NCBI GenBank assembly: GCA_902544085.1
Contig: CACCAP010000005.1
Location: 1-64,000 of the forward strand
Reading direction: 5' to 3'
Source: an uncultured Bacteroidota bacterium
GTDB lineage: Bacteria; Bacteroidota; Bacteroidia; Flavobacteriales; Flavobacteriaceae
DNA length: 64,000 nt
Below, one piece after another: positions 46,762 to 56,457 of this stretch. Both the position numbers and the translations under genes were made by a program. The first letter of the stretch is position 1; every line of letters begins with the position of its first letter. The notes below the pieces were generated by a model, which saw only the letters and a list, made by a program, of their open reading frames with translations, ran no database searches and was not told where the DNA came from.

Positions 46762-47773
46762 CCCAAATATTCAAGATTCATTTGACGATTTATTCGAACA
46801 TTTTTCCTTTTTGGCTGATGTTGGTCAAAACCCCTTGAGGGTTGATAAATTTTTGATGAATAGAATTGAAAATGCCACTCGAAATAAGATTCAGCAAGCA
46901 GCAAAGGAAGGGTTAATTATTGTCAATAATAAAGCTGTAAAACAAAACTATAAAGTCAAACCAAATGATAATGTTAAGGTCATGTTCCATCATCCACCTT
47001 ATGAAAATCTAGTAATTGCAGAAAATATAGAGTTGGATTTTGTCTATGAGGATGATCACATAATCATTGTAAATAAACCACCAAATTTAGTTGTTCATCC
47101 TGGACATGGTAACTACAGTGGAACTTTATTAAATGGGCTTGTACATCATTTCGAAAATCTACCTAAAAATATAGATGGTAGACCTGGTCTTGTTCACAGA
47201 ATTGACAAAGATACAAGCGGTTTATTAGTCGTGGCTAAAACTGCTAAAGCATTAACCAATCTTTCGCAACAATTTCTATCAAAAGCTATACAAAGAAAGT
47301 ATGTTGCTCTGGTTTGGGGAAGCTTGAAAAATAAAAGTGGTACTATTGATGAAACACTGGCAAGAGATAAAAAAAATAGAATGATTATGTCAGTTCCTGA
47401 TGACTCAACAATTGGTAAAAGATCAATAACGCATTACAAAGTCCTTGATGATCTTGGGTATGTTTCTTTAATTGAGTGTGAATTAGAAACTGGACGAACT
47501 CACCAAATCAGAGCCCACATGAAGCACATAGGTCATCCAATATTTAATGATAGCAGATACGGTGGAGATAGAATTTTGAAGGGTACAATTTTTTCAAAGT
47601 ACAAGCAATTTGTAGAAAATGCATTCAAACTTCTACCTAGACAAGCCCTTCACGCCAAGACGTTGGGTTTTAATCACCCTGAAAATGGAAAAAAAATATT
47701 TTTTGAATCTGAACTTCCAAATGACTTTCTATTATGCTATGAAAAGTGGAAAAATTATTCAAAAAATATTTAA
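46748..47773 (+). CDS. rluD: RluA/RluD-family rRNA pseudouridine synthase
   Basis: Converts uridines to pseudouridine, most likely in 23S rRNA. An S4 RNA-binding domain (RVDKFLMNRIENATRNKIQ) precedes the catalytic domain with GRPGLVHRIDKDTSGLLVVA, where the Asp is catalytic. GRTHQIRAHMKHIGHPI follows. I chose ATG 46748; a TTG two codons earlier also keeps the frame. Assignment to RluD rather than another RluA member is by length (about 341 residues) and domain order. Confidence 0.9.
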   Translation: MEKNSPNIQDSFDDLFEHFSFLADVGQNPLRVDKFLMNRIENATRNKIQQAAKEGLIIVNNKAVKQNYKVKPNDNVKVMFHHPPYENLVIAENIELDFVYEDDHIIIVNKPPNLVVHPGHGNYSGTLLNGLVHHFENLPKNIDGRPGLVHRIDKDTSGLLVVAKTAKALTNLSQQFLSKAIQRKYVALVWGSLKNKSGTIDETLARDKKNRMIMSVPDDSTIGKRSITHYKVLDDLGYVSLIECELETGRTHQIRAHMKHIGHPIFNDSRYGGDRILKGTIFSKYKQFVENAFKLLPRQALHAKTLGFNHPENGKKIFFESELPNDFLLCYEKWKNYSKNI

Positions 47774-47782
47774 TTTTAGAAA

Positions 47783-48544
47783 ATGAAAATTATTATATCA
47801 CCAGCCAAGTCTTTAGATTTTGATAGTGAACTTAATACTAAGAATTTTTCAAACCCTAAATTTTTAGAAAAAACCTTAGCTATAAACTCGATTTTAAAGA
47901 AAAAATCACCCAGTGATTTAATGAAGTTACAATCTATTTCTGAAAAGCTTTCGGAGTTAAATTGGAAACGAAATTTAGAATTTTCTGAAAATCAAAATGA
48001 TGATAATTCAAGACCCGCAATTTTTGCCTTCAATGGAGATGTTTATGATGGATTAGATGTAAAAACACTAGACGATAAAAAAATTGATTTTTTACAGAAT
48101 AAACTTAGAATTATTTCTGGCTTATACGGCGTTTTAAAACCATTGGATTTGATTCAACCTTACCGACTTGAAATGAGCACAAAAATCAGTGTTAATGGAT
48201 CCTCAAACCTATATGAATATTGGTCAAATGATATAACAAAATTTTTATCTGACGAATTACCTTCATCTGAATTTTTATTGAATTTGGCCAGTAATGAATA
48301 CTTTTCTGCCATTGATAAATCTAAAATTAAATCAGAAATAATTTCACCTATTTTTAAAGATTTCAAAAATGGAAACCTCAAAATAATTTCTTTTTATGCA
48401 AAAAAGGCCAGAGGAATGATGGTTCGTTATATTGCTGATAATCTAATTACTAGATACGATAATTTATTGTCATTTAATTACGGAGGATATATGTTTAATG
48501 AAAATCAGACAAAAGACAGAAATCAACCTGTTTTTACCAGGTAG
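47783..48544 (+). CDS. yaaA: Peroxide stress protein YaaA (UPF0246)
   Basis: A 253-residue protein with the YaaA hallmarks: the start MKIIISPAKSLDF, the middle FNGDVYDGLDVKTL, IISGLYGVLKPLDLIQPYRLEM and the final FYAKKARGMMVRYIADN. In E. coli YaaA lowers free iron during peroxide stress. The exact activity is not settled. Its stop abuts the trpA stop codon with no base between. Confidence 0.94.
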   Translation: MKIIISPAKSLDFDSELNTKNFSNPKFLEKTLAINSILKKKSPSDLMKLQSISEKLSELNWKRNLEFSENQNDDNSRPAIFAFNGDVYDGLDVKTLDDKKIDFLQNKLRIISGLYGVLKPLDLIQPYRLEMSTKISVNGSSNLYEYWSNDITKFLSDELPSSEFLLNLASNEYFSAIDKSKIKSEIISPIFKDFKNGNLKIISFYAKKARGMMVRYIADNLITRYDNLLSFNYGGYMFNENQTKDRNQPVFTR

Positions 48545-49309
48545 TTATTCTCTCAGGCTTTTTATAAACTCAGAGGTTTTGTAAATACCATTCTCAGAAA
48601 TCCAATTAATATATGCAGAGCCGATAATTGCTCCTCGACTGTATTTGCCAGCATCAATGAAAGTATTTTTATTGCTAATGCCAAATCCAACTAAAAGTGG
48701 GGAGTTTAAATTCATTTCATTTATTCTTTTAAAATATCTTTTTTGGAAGGAGTTAAATGATTTTATGGCACCTGTAACATTATAACTGCTAACCATATAA
48801 ATAAAGCCTTCAGAAATTTTATCTATATACTTTATTCTTTTTTCTGATGTTTGTGGTGTAATTAAAAACATGTTTAGTAATCCATAACTTTTAAAAACTT
48901 TTTGATACTTATCATTATAAATATCAACCGGAAGATCTGGAATGATTAGACCATCAATTCCTACTTCTTTGCATGACATACAAAACTTTTCAATTCCAAA
49001 TTGTAATATCGGATTGAAATAGCCCATAATAATAACTGGAATATCTGTCATCTTTCTTAAATTCTTTAATTGCTCAAATAATGTAATCGTATTCATTCCA
49101 TTTTTTAATGCAATAGTTGAGCTTTTTTGAATTGTTGGCCCATCAGCAAGAGGGTCACTAAAAGGAAGCCCAATTTCAATCATTTCAACCCCGGCAGAAT
49201 CTAGTTCTTTAATGATTGAGAGGGTATCATTTTTTGCTGGAAAACCTGCAGTAAAATATATGGACATAATAGTTCCATCTTTTTGAAAAACTTTATTAAT
49301 TCTATTCAT
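48545..49309 (-). CDS. trpA: Tryptophan synthase alpha subunit
   Basis: Cleaves indole-glycerol phosphate to indole, which passes to TrpB. IEIGLPFSDPLADGPTIQ carries the catalytic Glu and Asp; PVIIMGYFNPILQFG and FIYMVSSYNVTGA follow. The length of 254 residues is normal. It is the last gene of the trp operon but is separated from trpB by a sulfatase gene, overlapping that gene by 8 bases. Confidence 0.97.
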   Translation of the reverse strand: MNRINKVFQKDGTIMSIYFTAGFPAKNDTLSIIKELDSAGVEMIEIGLPFSDPLADGPTIQKSSTIALKNGMNTITLFEQLKNLRKMTDIPVIIMGYFNPILQFGIEKFCMSCKEVGIDGLIIPDLPVDIYNDKYQKVFKSYGLLNMFLITPQTSEKRIKYIDKISEGFIYMVSSYNVTGAIKSFNSFQKRYFKRINEMNLNSPLLVGFGISNKNTFIDAGKYSRGAIIGSAYINWISENGIYKTSEFIKSLRE

Positions 49310-50876
49310 CAGATGGTTTAATATAAATTCTTTTACCCTGAATATTGTGAATATCCCCGGGCGTATAGTTTACCTCCTTATGCAACGGTCTTTCTTCAAA
49401 TTGACGTCCTAATCCAGCTGGTATTTTCATTGCATCACTAACTCGAAATTTTATATGATCTTTTAACGAATCTAATATTAATTTATTTTCAATCGTATTT
49501 GCAAGGTTGATCAATTCCTCTGGGTCATTGTAGTGGTCGTAAAGCTCAAAACCATCAATGCCATTTTCGCCCCACATTGTAAGTCTATATCTTTCGGTTT
49601 TTATACTGTAGCCTTCAAATTTTTTTTTATGTTGAGAGGCCTTCCATCTTGTAAGTGCACTTTCCCGAACTTTAAAATTATTTTCTTTAAATATGGGTAC
49701 TAAACTTTTCCCAACTACATGAGATGGGGTTTCAATTTTAGTAAGGTCTGTCAATGTTGGATATATGTCAATGAGTTCAACGGGTGAGTTAGAGACTACT
49801 CCAATTGGAACTTTTGGTCCTGAAAATATTAGCGGGACTCTTGTTGAGTTTTCAAATAAGGTTTGTTTTTGCCAATGACCATGTTCACCCAAATGATATC
49901 CATGGTCTGATGTTAAAACAATAATAGTATTTTTATCAAGTCCAGTTTTTTTTAGTTTCTTTAAAATTCTTCCAATTTGAGCATCAACAAATGTTGTTGT
50001 TGCATAATAAGCCTCCTTAATTTCCTTAGCAAGTTGGTTGTGTTCGGGGTCATTTAGTTTAATCTGGTCTTTCTTCCATCTTACTGAAGCTTGAGCTGGT
50101 TCAGGGAGGGTATTGAGATATTGTTCCGAACTGCCAGAATATGGTATTTCCATTTCATTTTGATCATACATATCAAAATATTTTTTTGGGGCAACAAATG
50201 GGGTATGAGGTCGATACATTCCAACTGCTAGAAAAAATTTTTTTCCATTTTTTGAAAATTTTTCTAATTGTTCAATGGCCTCAGAAGCACCAATACCATC
50301 TGTTTGTTCCTCATCTTTCCCATCAGCAGCTAGCCAGCTTAATGTTCCACCATATTGCCTAGGTTTAAGAGTGTTTATTTTATACTCCTCTTCCTTGTCT
50401 CGCCCGTAAGGATTGATTGTATATGTCCAGGTACTAATATCATCTTGTGCCCCAGAGGTTCCTATAGTTCCAGGGTTACCATAATGATATATTTTACCTA
50501 TTCTTACTGAGGTGTAGCCTCTTTGTTTAAAACGTTGACCTAGAGTAACAACATCAGGTATTGTTTGACGAACATCTACATCTAGCTTAGTATGTTTAGT
50601 TTGGTTAGAATACATTCCTGTCATCAGTGAGGTTCTAGATGGACCACATAATGGAAATTGATTGTGAGCATTTAAAAATAACACTCCATTTTCTGCTAAT
50701 TTATCGATATTGGGACTCAAAACTTGAGGATGACCATATGACCCTAAGTCACAGTTTAGATCATCTGTCATAATGAATAATACATTTAGATCTTCACTGT
50801 TGTAAACTACTTTTTTATCATCACATGAGATAAAAAATAATATTAAACAAAATATAAGTGATGTCAGATGTCTCAT
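49302..50876 (-). CDS. Sulfatase lipoprotein inside the trp operon
   Basis: A 524-residue sulfatase of the iduronate-2-sulfatase-like kind. The lipoprotein signal ends LFFISC (Cys18). The metal-binding MTDDLN is at residues 36-41. The active-site signature CGPSRTSLMTG begins at Cys77, which must be turned into formylglycine. The family HDGYHLGEHG-like motif reads SDHGYHLGEHGHW. It should act in the periplasm or on the cell surface on sulfated polysaccharides. It sits between trpB (ATGA overlap, 4 bases) and trpA (8-base overlap), so it is translated as part of that operon. No maturation enzyme is in the window. Confidence 0.93.
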   Translation of the reverse strand: MRHLTSLIFCLILFFISCDDKKVVYNSEDLNVLFIMTDDLNCDLGSYGHPQVLSPNIDKLAENGVLFLNAHNQFPLCGPSRTSLMTGMYSNQTKHTKLDVDVRQTIPDVVTLGQRFKQRGYTSVRIGKIYHYGNPGTIGTSGAQDDISTWTYTINPYGRDKEEEYKINTLKPRQYGGTLSWLAADGKDEEQTDGIGASEAIEQLEKFSKNGKKFFLAVGMYRPHTPFVAPKKYFDMYDQNEMEIPYSGSSEQYLNTLPEPAQASVRWKKDQIKLNDPEHNQLAKEIKEAYYATTTFVDAQIGRILKKLKKTGLDKNTIIVLTSDHGYHLGEHGHWQKQTLFENSTRVPLIFSGPKVPIGVVSNSPVELIDIYPTLTDLTKIETPSHVVGKSLVPIFKENNFKVRESALTRWKASQHKKKFEGYSIKTERYRLTMWGENGIDGFELYDHYNDPEELINLANTIENKLILDSLKDHIKFRVSDAMKIPAGLGRQFEERPLHKEVNYTPGDIHNIQGKRIYIKPSDE

Positions 50877-52057
50877 AATTTGAAATATTCAATAAAAGTA
50901 TCTAAGTCTTTATCGCCTCTTCCTGAGCAGTTAAATACAATTATATCATTCTTTTTGAATTTTTTTTCATCTAAAACAGCAAATGCGTGTGCAGTTTCAA
51001 TAGCTGGTATAATTCCTTCCATTTGTGAAAGTAATAATCCCCATTCCATTGCTTTCTTATCTGTTACTGAGATAAATTCCCCTCTACCACTTTTATAAAG
51101 ATTGGCGTGCATTGGACCAATACCTGGGTAGTCAAGGCCTGCTGAAATCGAGTAAGGTTCAGTAATTTGACCATCATTGGTTTGCATTAGCAATGTCTTT
51201 GAACCATGAATTATACCCTCTTTACCAAGAATTGATGTTGCTGCACTTTTTCCAGTTTTAACTCCTTTCCCCTCAGCTTCAACACAAATTATATTAACAT
51301 CTTCATCATTAAGAAACGGGTAAAATATGCCTGCTGCATTACTACCACCCCCCACACAGGCTATTACGTAATCAGGTTTAGATTTATTTTCTAATTCATT
51401 GAGTTGATTAACAGTTTCATAGCCAATGACTGATTGAAATCTAGCAACCATATCTGGAAAAGGGTGAGGGCCAACAACGGATCCAATTATATAATGCGTA
51501 TCAACTGGATTGCTAATCCAATCTCTTATTGCTTCATTTGTTGCATCCTTTAATGTTCTGCTTCCAGACTTTGCTGGCCTGACCTCTGCACCTAACATTT
51601 TCATTCTCGCAACGTTGGGGGATTGTCTTTTTATATCAACTTCTCCCATGTATATAATGCACTTAAAACCTAGTAATGCACATACAGTTGCAGTCGCAAC
51701 ACCATGTTGACCTGCGCCAGTTTCAGCAATGATTCTCTTTTTCCCTAATTCTTTAGCAAGAAGAATTTGACCTATTGTATTATTAATCTTGTGCGCTCCT
51801 GTGTGACACAAATCTTCTCTTTTCAAATATACCTTACATTTGAATTTCTCAGAAAGTGATTGTGCAAAATAAAGAGGGGTCGGTCGACCAACATAATCTT
51901 TTAATAATTGATTAAATTTTTTCTTAAATGACTTTGATTTTGAAATTCTGACATAATTCAAAGTCAATTCATTTAAATTAGGATAAAGCATTTCAGGGAT
52001 AAATGCTCCACCAAAGTCGCCGTAAAAACCTTTTTTATCTACATTGTAATTTATCAT
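50873..52057 (-). CDS. trpB: Tryptophan synthase beta subunit
   Basis: The PLP enzyme that joins indole and serine. The PLP lysine lies in HTGAHKINNTIGQ (about residue 89), the AETGAGQHG loop follows, and the phosphate-binding loop is CVGGGSNAAG. The 394 residues are normal. Overlaps of 4 bases on each side (trpF, sulfatase) point to translational coupling. Confidence 0.98.
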   Translation of the reverse strand: MINYNVDKKGFYGDFGGAFIPEMLYPNLNELTLNYVRISKSKSFKKKFNQLLKDYVGRPTPLYFAQSLSEKFKCKVYLKREDLCHTGAHKINNTIGQILLAKELGKKRIIAETGAGQHGVATATVCALLGFKCIIYMGEVDIKRQSPNVARMKMLGAEVRPAKSGSRTLKDATNEAIRDWISNPVDTHYIIGSVVGPHPFPDMVARFQSVIGYETVNQLNELENKSKPDYVIACVGGGSNAAGIFYPFLNDEDVNIICVEAEGKGVKTGKSAATSILGKEGIIHGSKTLLMQTNDGQITEPYSISAGLDYPGIGPMHANLYKSGRGEFISVTDKKAMEWGLLLSQMEGIIPAIETAHAFAVLDEKKFKKNDIIVFNCSGRGDKDLDTFIEYFKL

Positions 52058-52662
52058 ATTATGTTTTTTAAAAATTCTTCTATTTTTTTTATATCCTTTT
52101 TCCCAGGCGCAGATTCGAATTTGCTATTTATATCAACCCCGTAAAAAAAACTACTTTTTGATTTTAAATAACTTATTTTTTCAATGTCGTCAAAATTGAT
52201 GCCACCACTTAATATAAAATTTTTTTCAATTTTGGAATTCATTAAAATATCCCAATCAAATTTTTTTCCGCTTCCACCATATTTTTTTGTGAAAGTATCG
52301 AAAAGAATCAAATCACAGCAGTTGTAATATTTCCTAATTAAATCAATATTAATTTCTTTATCAATTCTAAATGCTTTTATAACCTTGCATTTCTTTTGAA
52401 TTTGATTACAATAGTTTACATCTTCATCTCCATGTAATTGTACATATTTTAGCGATAGTGACTCTACAATATTTGTAACTTTCTTTATTGATTCATTTAC
52501 AAAAACACCGACACTGTTTAAGTCTTTATTTAGATCAACAGGACTGTCTAAAAAATATCTTGGCGATTTCTCATAAAAAATAAAACCAAAAAAATCAATA
52601 TTCAGTTGACTTAGACTCAATAAGTCTGTTTTATTATTTAATCCACAAACTTTAATCTTCAC
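52054..52662 (-). CDS. trpF: Phosphoribosylanthranilate isomerase
   Basis: A 202-residue barrel enzyme of tryptophan synthesis. The N-terminal MKIKVCGLNN carries the catalytic Cys; VGVFVNESIKKV, VQLHGDED, LFDTFTKKYGGSGKKFDW (catalytic Asp) and LSGGI are in family order. It overlaps trpC by 11 bases and trpB by 4. Confidence 0.97.
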   Translation of the reverse strand: MKIKVCGLNNKTDLLSLSQLNIDFFGFIFYEKSPRYFLDSPVDLNKDLNSVGVFVNESIKKVTNIVESLSLKYVQLHGDEDVNYCNQIQKKCKVIKAFRIDKEINIDLIRKYYNCCDLILFDTFTKKYGGSGKKFDWDILMNSKIEKNFILSGGINFDDIEKISYLKSKSSFFYGVDINSKFESAPGKKDIKKIEEFLKNII

Positions 52663-53443
52663 CTTTTATTTGATTTATCAGTTTACTCAATTCATCACCT
52701 GGATCACTCTCCCTCATAAATAATTCCCCAATTAAAAATCCATCATAACCAAACTCAATTAATCTTTTTAATTCTTCAGAATTATACAAACCACTTTCGG
52801 AAATTTTGACAAATGAATCAGGTATTTCTTTACCAATATCGATACTATTTTCTATGTTAACTGAAAAATCTTTTAAATTTCTATTATTGACTCCAATTAT
52901 ATCAACATTATCAATACACACTTTCTCTAGTTCATCCTTTGAATGAATTTCAACCAAAACATCTAAGTCTTGTTGTTTAGCGAGATGTGAAAATTTAATA
53001 ATTTCATTTTTGTTTAAGCAGGTTGCAATTAATAATATTGCGTCAGCTCCCAAATATTTTGATTCAAATATTTGATATTCATCAACTATAAAATCCTTCC
53101 TTAATATTGGTAGATTGGTCAGTTTTCGGGCTAGAATTAAATCATTTTCTGAGCCAGAAAAAAAATTTTTTTCAGTCAGAATTGAAATTGCAGTTGCTCC
53201 ATTTTTTTCATACCCTGTTATTATTTTCTCGCTAGGGGTTTTAAAATTTATTTCTTTTTTTGAGGGTGATTTTCTCTTGTGTTCAGCAATAATTGAAATT
53301 TCACCCTCCTTAATTTTTTGTGAAAGTGAATGAGTTTGCCTGTTGAAATTTTCAGAAGATTTAATTTCATCAAGACATCTAACCTTTTTTTTCTGAATGA
53401 TTTCCTCTCTTTTAATTGCTACTATTTTCGACAGTATATTCAT
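52652..53443 (-). CDS. trpC: Indole-3-glycerol-phosphate synthase
   Basis: A 263-residue barrel enzyme that makes indole-glycerol phosphate. IIAEHKRKSPSK (substrate lysine), LTEKNFFSGS, LRKDFIVDEYQIFE (catalytic Lys), VEIHSKDELEK, IGVNNRNL and SESGL occur in order. It is separate from TrpF, unlike the fused enterobacterial form. It overlaps both neighbours. Confidence 0.97.
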   Translation of the reverse strand: MNILSKIVAIKREEIIQKKKVRCLDEIKSSENFNRQTHSLSQKIKEGEISIIAEHKRKSPSKKEINFKTPSEKIITGYEKNGATAISILTEKNFFSGSENDLILARKLTNLPILRKDFIVDEYQIFESKYLGADAILLIATCLNKNEIIKFSHLAKQQDLDVLVEIHSKDELEKVCIDNVDIIGVNNRNLKDFSVNIENSIDIGKEIPDSFVKISESGLYNSEELKRLIEFGYDGFLIGELFMRESDPGDELSKLINQIKGED

Positions 53444-54435
53444 TTACTTAAAGACTGAATTTTTTTTAAACAATTTAGTGCGCTTCCTGAATCTATTGAT
53501 TGTTTTGCAATAGATAAACATTCATCAATTGTTTTGTTTGTTATTGTTTGTATTGCAATTGCAGAATTTGCGAGTACAACATCAGTTTGACTTTTAGTTG
53601 CCTCGTTTTCAAGTATTTTTATAAAAATGGATGCTGAGTCTTTAATTGATTCGCCGCCCTTTATTTCATCAGGATTAATTTTATTAAACCCAAAATAATC
53701 CGGTGAATTTATTGTAGAATCATTTCTTGAAATTTTCATAAAATCATTAGTTAATGAAATCTCATCATATCCGTCTAATGAATACAGTATGGAATAATTT
53801 TTTTTGGAGTTTTCAAAAACATATCCATATAACCTCGAAATTTCAAGGTTGTAAACTCCACATAGTTGATTTTTGGGTTGTAAAGGATTAACTAATGGAC
53901 CCAATATGTTAAAGAATGTTTTAAATTCTAATTCTTTTCTAACACCTGCAACATTTTTCATCGCAGGATGAAAAAGTGGTGCGTGCAAATAGCAAAAATT
54001 TCCTTTATCCAAACATTTTTTTAAGTAATCATTATCATTTGACAACTTGACACCCAGTTGTTGCAAAACATCACTAGATCCACAACTAGATGAAACTCCA
54101 TAATTACCATGTTTTGTAACTTTATATCCTGCACCTGCCACTACAAAAGAGGAAATAGTAGATATATTAAATGTATTTTTTCCATCTCCCCCAGTTCCAC
54201 ATAAATCGATTGTTTCAAAATCTGAGCTTAAATTTATTTTGACACACAAGTCTAATAAGGCATCCCGAAAACCTTCAATCTCTTGAACAGATGGGTTCCT
54301 CATCTTAAACACTGTTAAGAACGATGCAACTTGACTGTGATTGTATTTATTTGAGGAGATTTCTTTAAGAACTTTTTTTGATTCCTCGTATTCCAAATAA
54401 TTATGATCAAATAACTTTTCTAATATCTTTTTCAT
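53440..54435 (-). CDS. trpD: Anthranilate phosphoribosyltransferase
   Basis: Joins anthranilate to PRPP. The PRPP motif LCGTGGDGKNTFNIST (about residue 80), KHGNYGVSSSCGSSDVL, and LFHPAMKNVAGVRKELEFKTFFN with GPLVNP fit the family. It has 331 residues and is not fused to TrpG. It overlaps trpC by 4 bases and shares one base with trpG. Confidence 0.97.
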   Translation of the reverse strand: MKKILEKLFDHNYLEYEESKKVLKEISSNKYNHSQVASFLTVFKMRNPSVQEIEGFRDALLDLCVKINLSSDFETIDLCGTGGDGKNTFNISTISSFVVAGAGYKVTKHGNYGVSSSCGSSDVLQQLGVKLSNDNDYLKKCLDKGNFCYLHAPLFHPAMKNVAGVRKELEFKTFFNILGPLVNPLQPKNQLCGVYNLEISRLYGYVFENSKKNYSILYSLDGYDEISLTNDFMKISRNDSTINSPDYFGFNKINPDEIKGGESIKDSASIFIKILENEATKSQTDVVLANSAIAIQTITNKTIDECLSIAKQSIDSGSALNCLKKIQSLSK

Positions 54436-54998
54436 TATAATTCTAACCAGTTTTTTAAAATATCTTTTCCAAACTCTGTCAATATAGATTCAGGATGAAA
54501 TTGTACCCCCCAAACTTTATGATCCTTATGTCTTAAAGCCATTATATTTCCATCAATATCATGAGCTAAAACTTCTAAATTTTTATTTAATTTTTCAACA
54601 ACCCAAGAGTGATATCTCCCTACTTTAATTTTTTTTGGAATACCACTAAACAATTTATCCTCTGAAATTATTTCAATTTCTGTTGCAATACCATGAAAAA
54701 CATTGTCTAAATTCTTAAGTTTTCCTCCAAAAACTTCTCCAATTGCTTGGTGGCCTAGGCAAACTCCCATAATACTCTTTGTTGAATAAAACCTTTTAAT
54801 TAATTCTTTGGTTTGACCAGCTTCATCTGGAATACCCGGTCCTGGAGAAATTAATATTTTATCAAAGTTTTCTATGAAATCCATTGAAAATTCATCATTT
54901 CTTACAACAGATACATCAAAATCAAGGTCTTCCATGTAGTGAACCAAGTTATACGTAAAAGAGTCGTAATTGTCGATAACTAATACTTTATTCTTCAT
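54435..54998 (-). CDS. trpG: Anthranilate synthase glutamine amidotransferase subunit
   Basis: Supplies ammonia from glutamine to TrpE. The class I triad is visible: nucleophile Cys in GVCLGHQAIGEVFGG and His-Glu in WGVQFHPESIL near the end. DNYDSFTYNLVHYM opens the protein. The 187 residues are typical. In some bacteria the same subunit also serves folate synthesis; no pabB is in the window. It overlaps trpE by 11 bases. Confidence 0.96.
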   Translation of the reverse strand: MKNKVLVIDNYDSFTYNLVHYMEDLDFDVSVVRNDEFSMDFIENFDKILISPGPGIPDEAGQTKELIKRFYSTKSIMGVCLGHQAIGEVFGGKLKNLDNVFHGIATEIEIISEDKLFSGIPKKIKVGRYHSWVVEKLNKNLEVLAHDIDGNIMALRHKDHKVWGVQFHPESILTEFGKDILKNWLEL

Positions 54999-56388
54999 AT
55001 TTCTCTGCTTGCTCTATTGATTTTTTCAAAGCTCTAACCTTATTATTAACCTCATTTAATTCATTTATTTTTGATGATTTGGATACAATACCAGCTCCAG
55101 CTTGAAAAAATAATTTTTTGTTTTTGCTTAAAAAAGATCTAATAATTATTGCATGATTATAACTATAATCAAAACCGATAAAACCAATTGCTCCGCCATA
55201 AAATGACCTTTTTGAACCTTCATATTTTTCTATAAGTTGCATTGCCATGTGCTTAGGGGCACCAGTGAGTGTTCCAGCGGGGAAGGTTTCACCAATTATT
55301 TTATTGTTGTCATATTTTAGTTTTCCTGTGACTTTGGAAACTAAGTGAATTACATGGGAATAAAATTGTATTTCTCTGTCCTTCTCCACTGCAACATTAG
55401 TACATGATCTGCTAAGGTCATTCCTTGCGAGATCAACTAGCATCATATGCTCACTATTTTCTTTATTGTCCTTAAATAGTTTTATTGCTTTTATTTTATC
55501 TTCTGCATCATTTCCAGTTCTTTTAAAAGTTCCAGCAATGGGATGTATTTCAGCTTGATTTTTATTAATAACTAGCTGTGCTTCTGGTGAACTTCCGAAT
55601 ATTTTAAAACTTCCATAATCAAAGTAAAATAAATAGGGTGATGGGTTAATTGACCTTAAATGTCTATAGACCATAAACTCATCTCCACTGAAACCTTGAT
55701 AAAATTTTCTAGATAAAACTATTTGAAAAACATCACCCCTCATACAATGTTTAATGCCCTTCTCAACCATTTTTTTATAGACTTCATCATTAACATTTGA
55801 TTCTAATTTGCCTTTTGTTTTAAACTTGTAATGATTTGTTTTTTTAGACCTTATTAGATTTATTATTTTATCAATTGTATTAGTATCAGTATTGTATGAA
55901 ATGACGTGTGCTTCATTATTAAATGTGTTAATCACAATAATATTTTCGTAAAGCCGGTAATTCATTACTGGAATTTCATCACCCTCATATGAATTTTTAA
56001 ATTCTATTTTTTCAAAATACTCAACCGAGCTGTAGCTTTGATATCCAAATATTGCCTTCGTTATGAACTTATTACTGGAATCTATTTCACATTTCAAATC
56101 AAATTTTTGCATAAATAATTTTAATTCAGAGAGTAGGTCACAATTTTTATCAATAGATTTTTTTTGCCGTTTGTTTTCTGGAAATGATGTTGTAATAACA
56201 TTATTTTTTACATTGAATTCAGCTATAGGATTGCAACATATATAGGCGTAGCTATTGTCTTTTGCCCCATAATCACTACTTTCTAAAAGAATTGAGTTAG
56301 GATAATAATTACGAATTTTTAAATAGATGCTGACAGGTGTATCAGTATCCACAATTAATTTTTTGATATTTGCATTAAATCTGTACAT
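54988..56388 (-). CDS. trpE: Anthranilate synthase component I
   Basis: Makes anthranilate from chorismate. The chorismate-binding core has VFQIVLSRKF, SPSPYLFYF-like NPSPYLFYFDYG, IHPIAGTFKRTGND, MLVDLARNDLSR and FPAGTLTGAPKHMAMQLI. The open frame extends 11 codons upstream to GTG 56421, but those codons are the attenuator hairpin and T-run. I therefore take ATG 56388 (MYRFNANIKKL), which directly follows the T9. It gives 466 residues, normal for TrpE. First structural gene of the trp operon. Confidence 0.93.
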   Translation of the reverse strand: MYRFNANIKKLIVDTDTPVSIYLKIRNYYPNSILLESSDYGAKDNSYAYICCNPIAEFNVKNNVITTSFPENKRQKKSIDKNCDLLSELKLFMQKFDLKCEIDSSNKFITKAIFGYQSYSSVEYFEKIEFKNSYEGDEIPVMNYRLYENIIVINTFNNEAHVISYNTDTNTIDKIINLIRSKKTNHYKFKTKGKLESNVNDEVYKKMVEKGIKHCMRGDVFQIVLSRKFYQGFSGDEFMVYRHLRSINPSPYLFYFDYGSFKIFGSSPEAQLVINKNQAEIHPIAGTFKRTGNDAEDKIKAIKLFKDNKENSEHMMLVDLARNDLSRSCTNVAVEKDREIQFYSHVIHLVSKVTGKLKYDNNKIIGETFPAGTLTGAPKHMAMQLIEKYEGSKRSFYGGAIGFIGFDYSYNHAIIIRSFLSKNKKLFFQAGAGIVSKSSKINELNEVNNKVRALKKSIEQAEKYEE

Positions 56389-56418
56389 AAAAAAAAAGAC
56401 TTGCCACATTGACAAGTC
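56389..56418 (-). terminator. trp attenuator terminator hairpin
   Basis: On the minus strand GACTTGTC (56418-56411), loop AATGT and GGCAAGTC (56405-56398) form an 8-bp stem with one G-U pair, followed by nine T (56397-56389) that end right at the trpE ATG. A strong intrinsic terminator before the first gene of a biosynthetic operon implies attenuation. Two competing pairings are visible: CATTGA (56446-56441) with TCAATG (56412-56407), and the leader segment TGGCAAGTT with GACTTGTCA. Confidence 0.8.
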
Positions 56419-56457
56419 CACAATTAAAAATTAAAAAAAATCAATGCTGCGCTAGTT

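Noticed and set aside
56389-56421. Upstream GTG start for trpE (adds 11 residues)
   Set aside because: The added codons are the attenuator hairpin and T-run; a start there would make the terminator part of the protein, and the family begins near ATG 56388.
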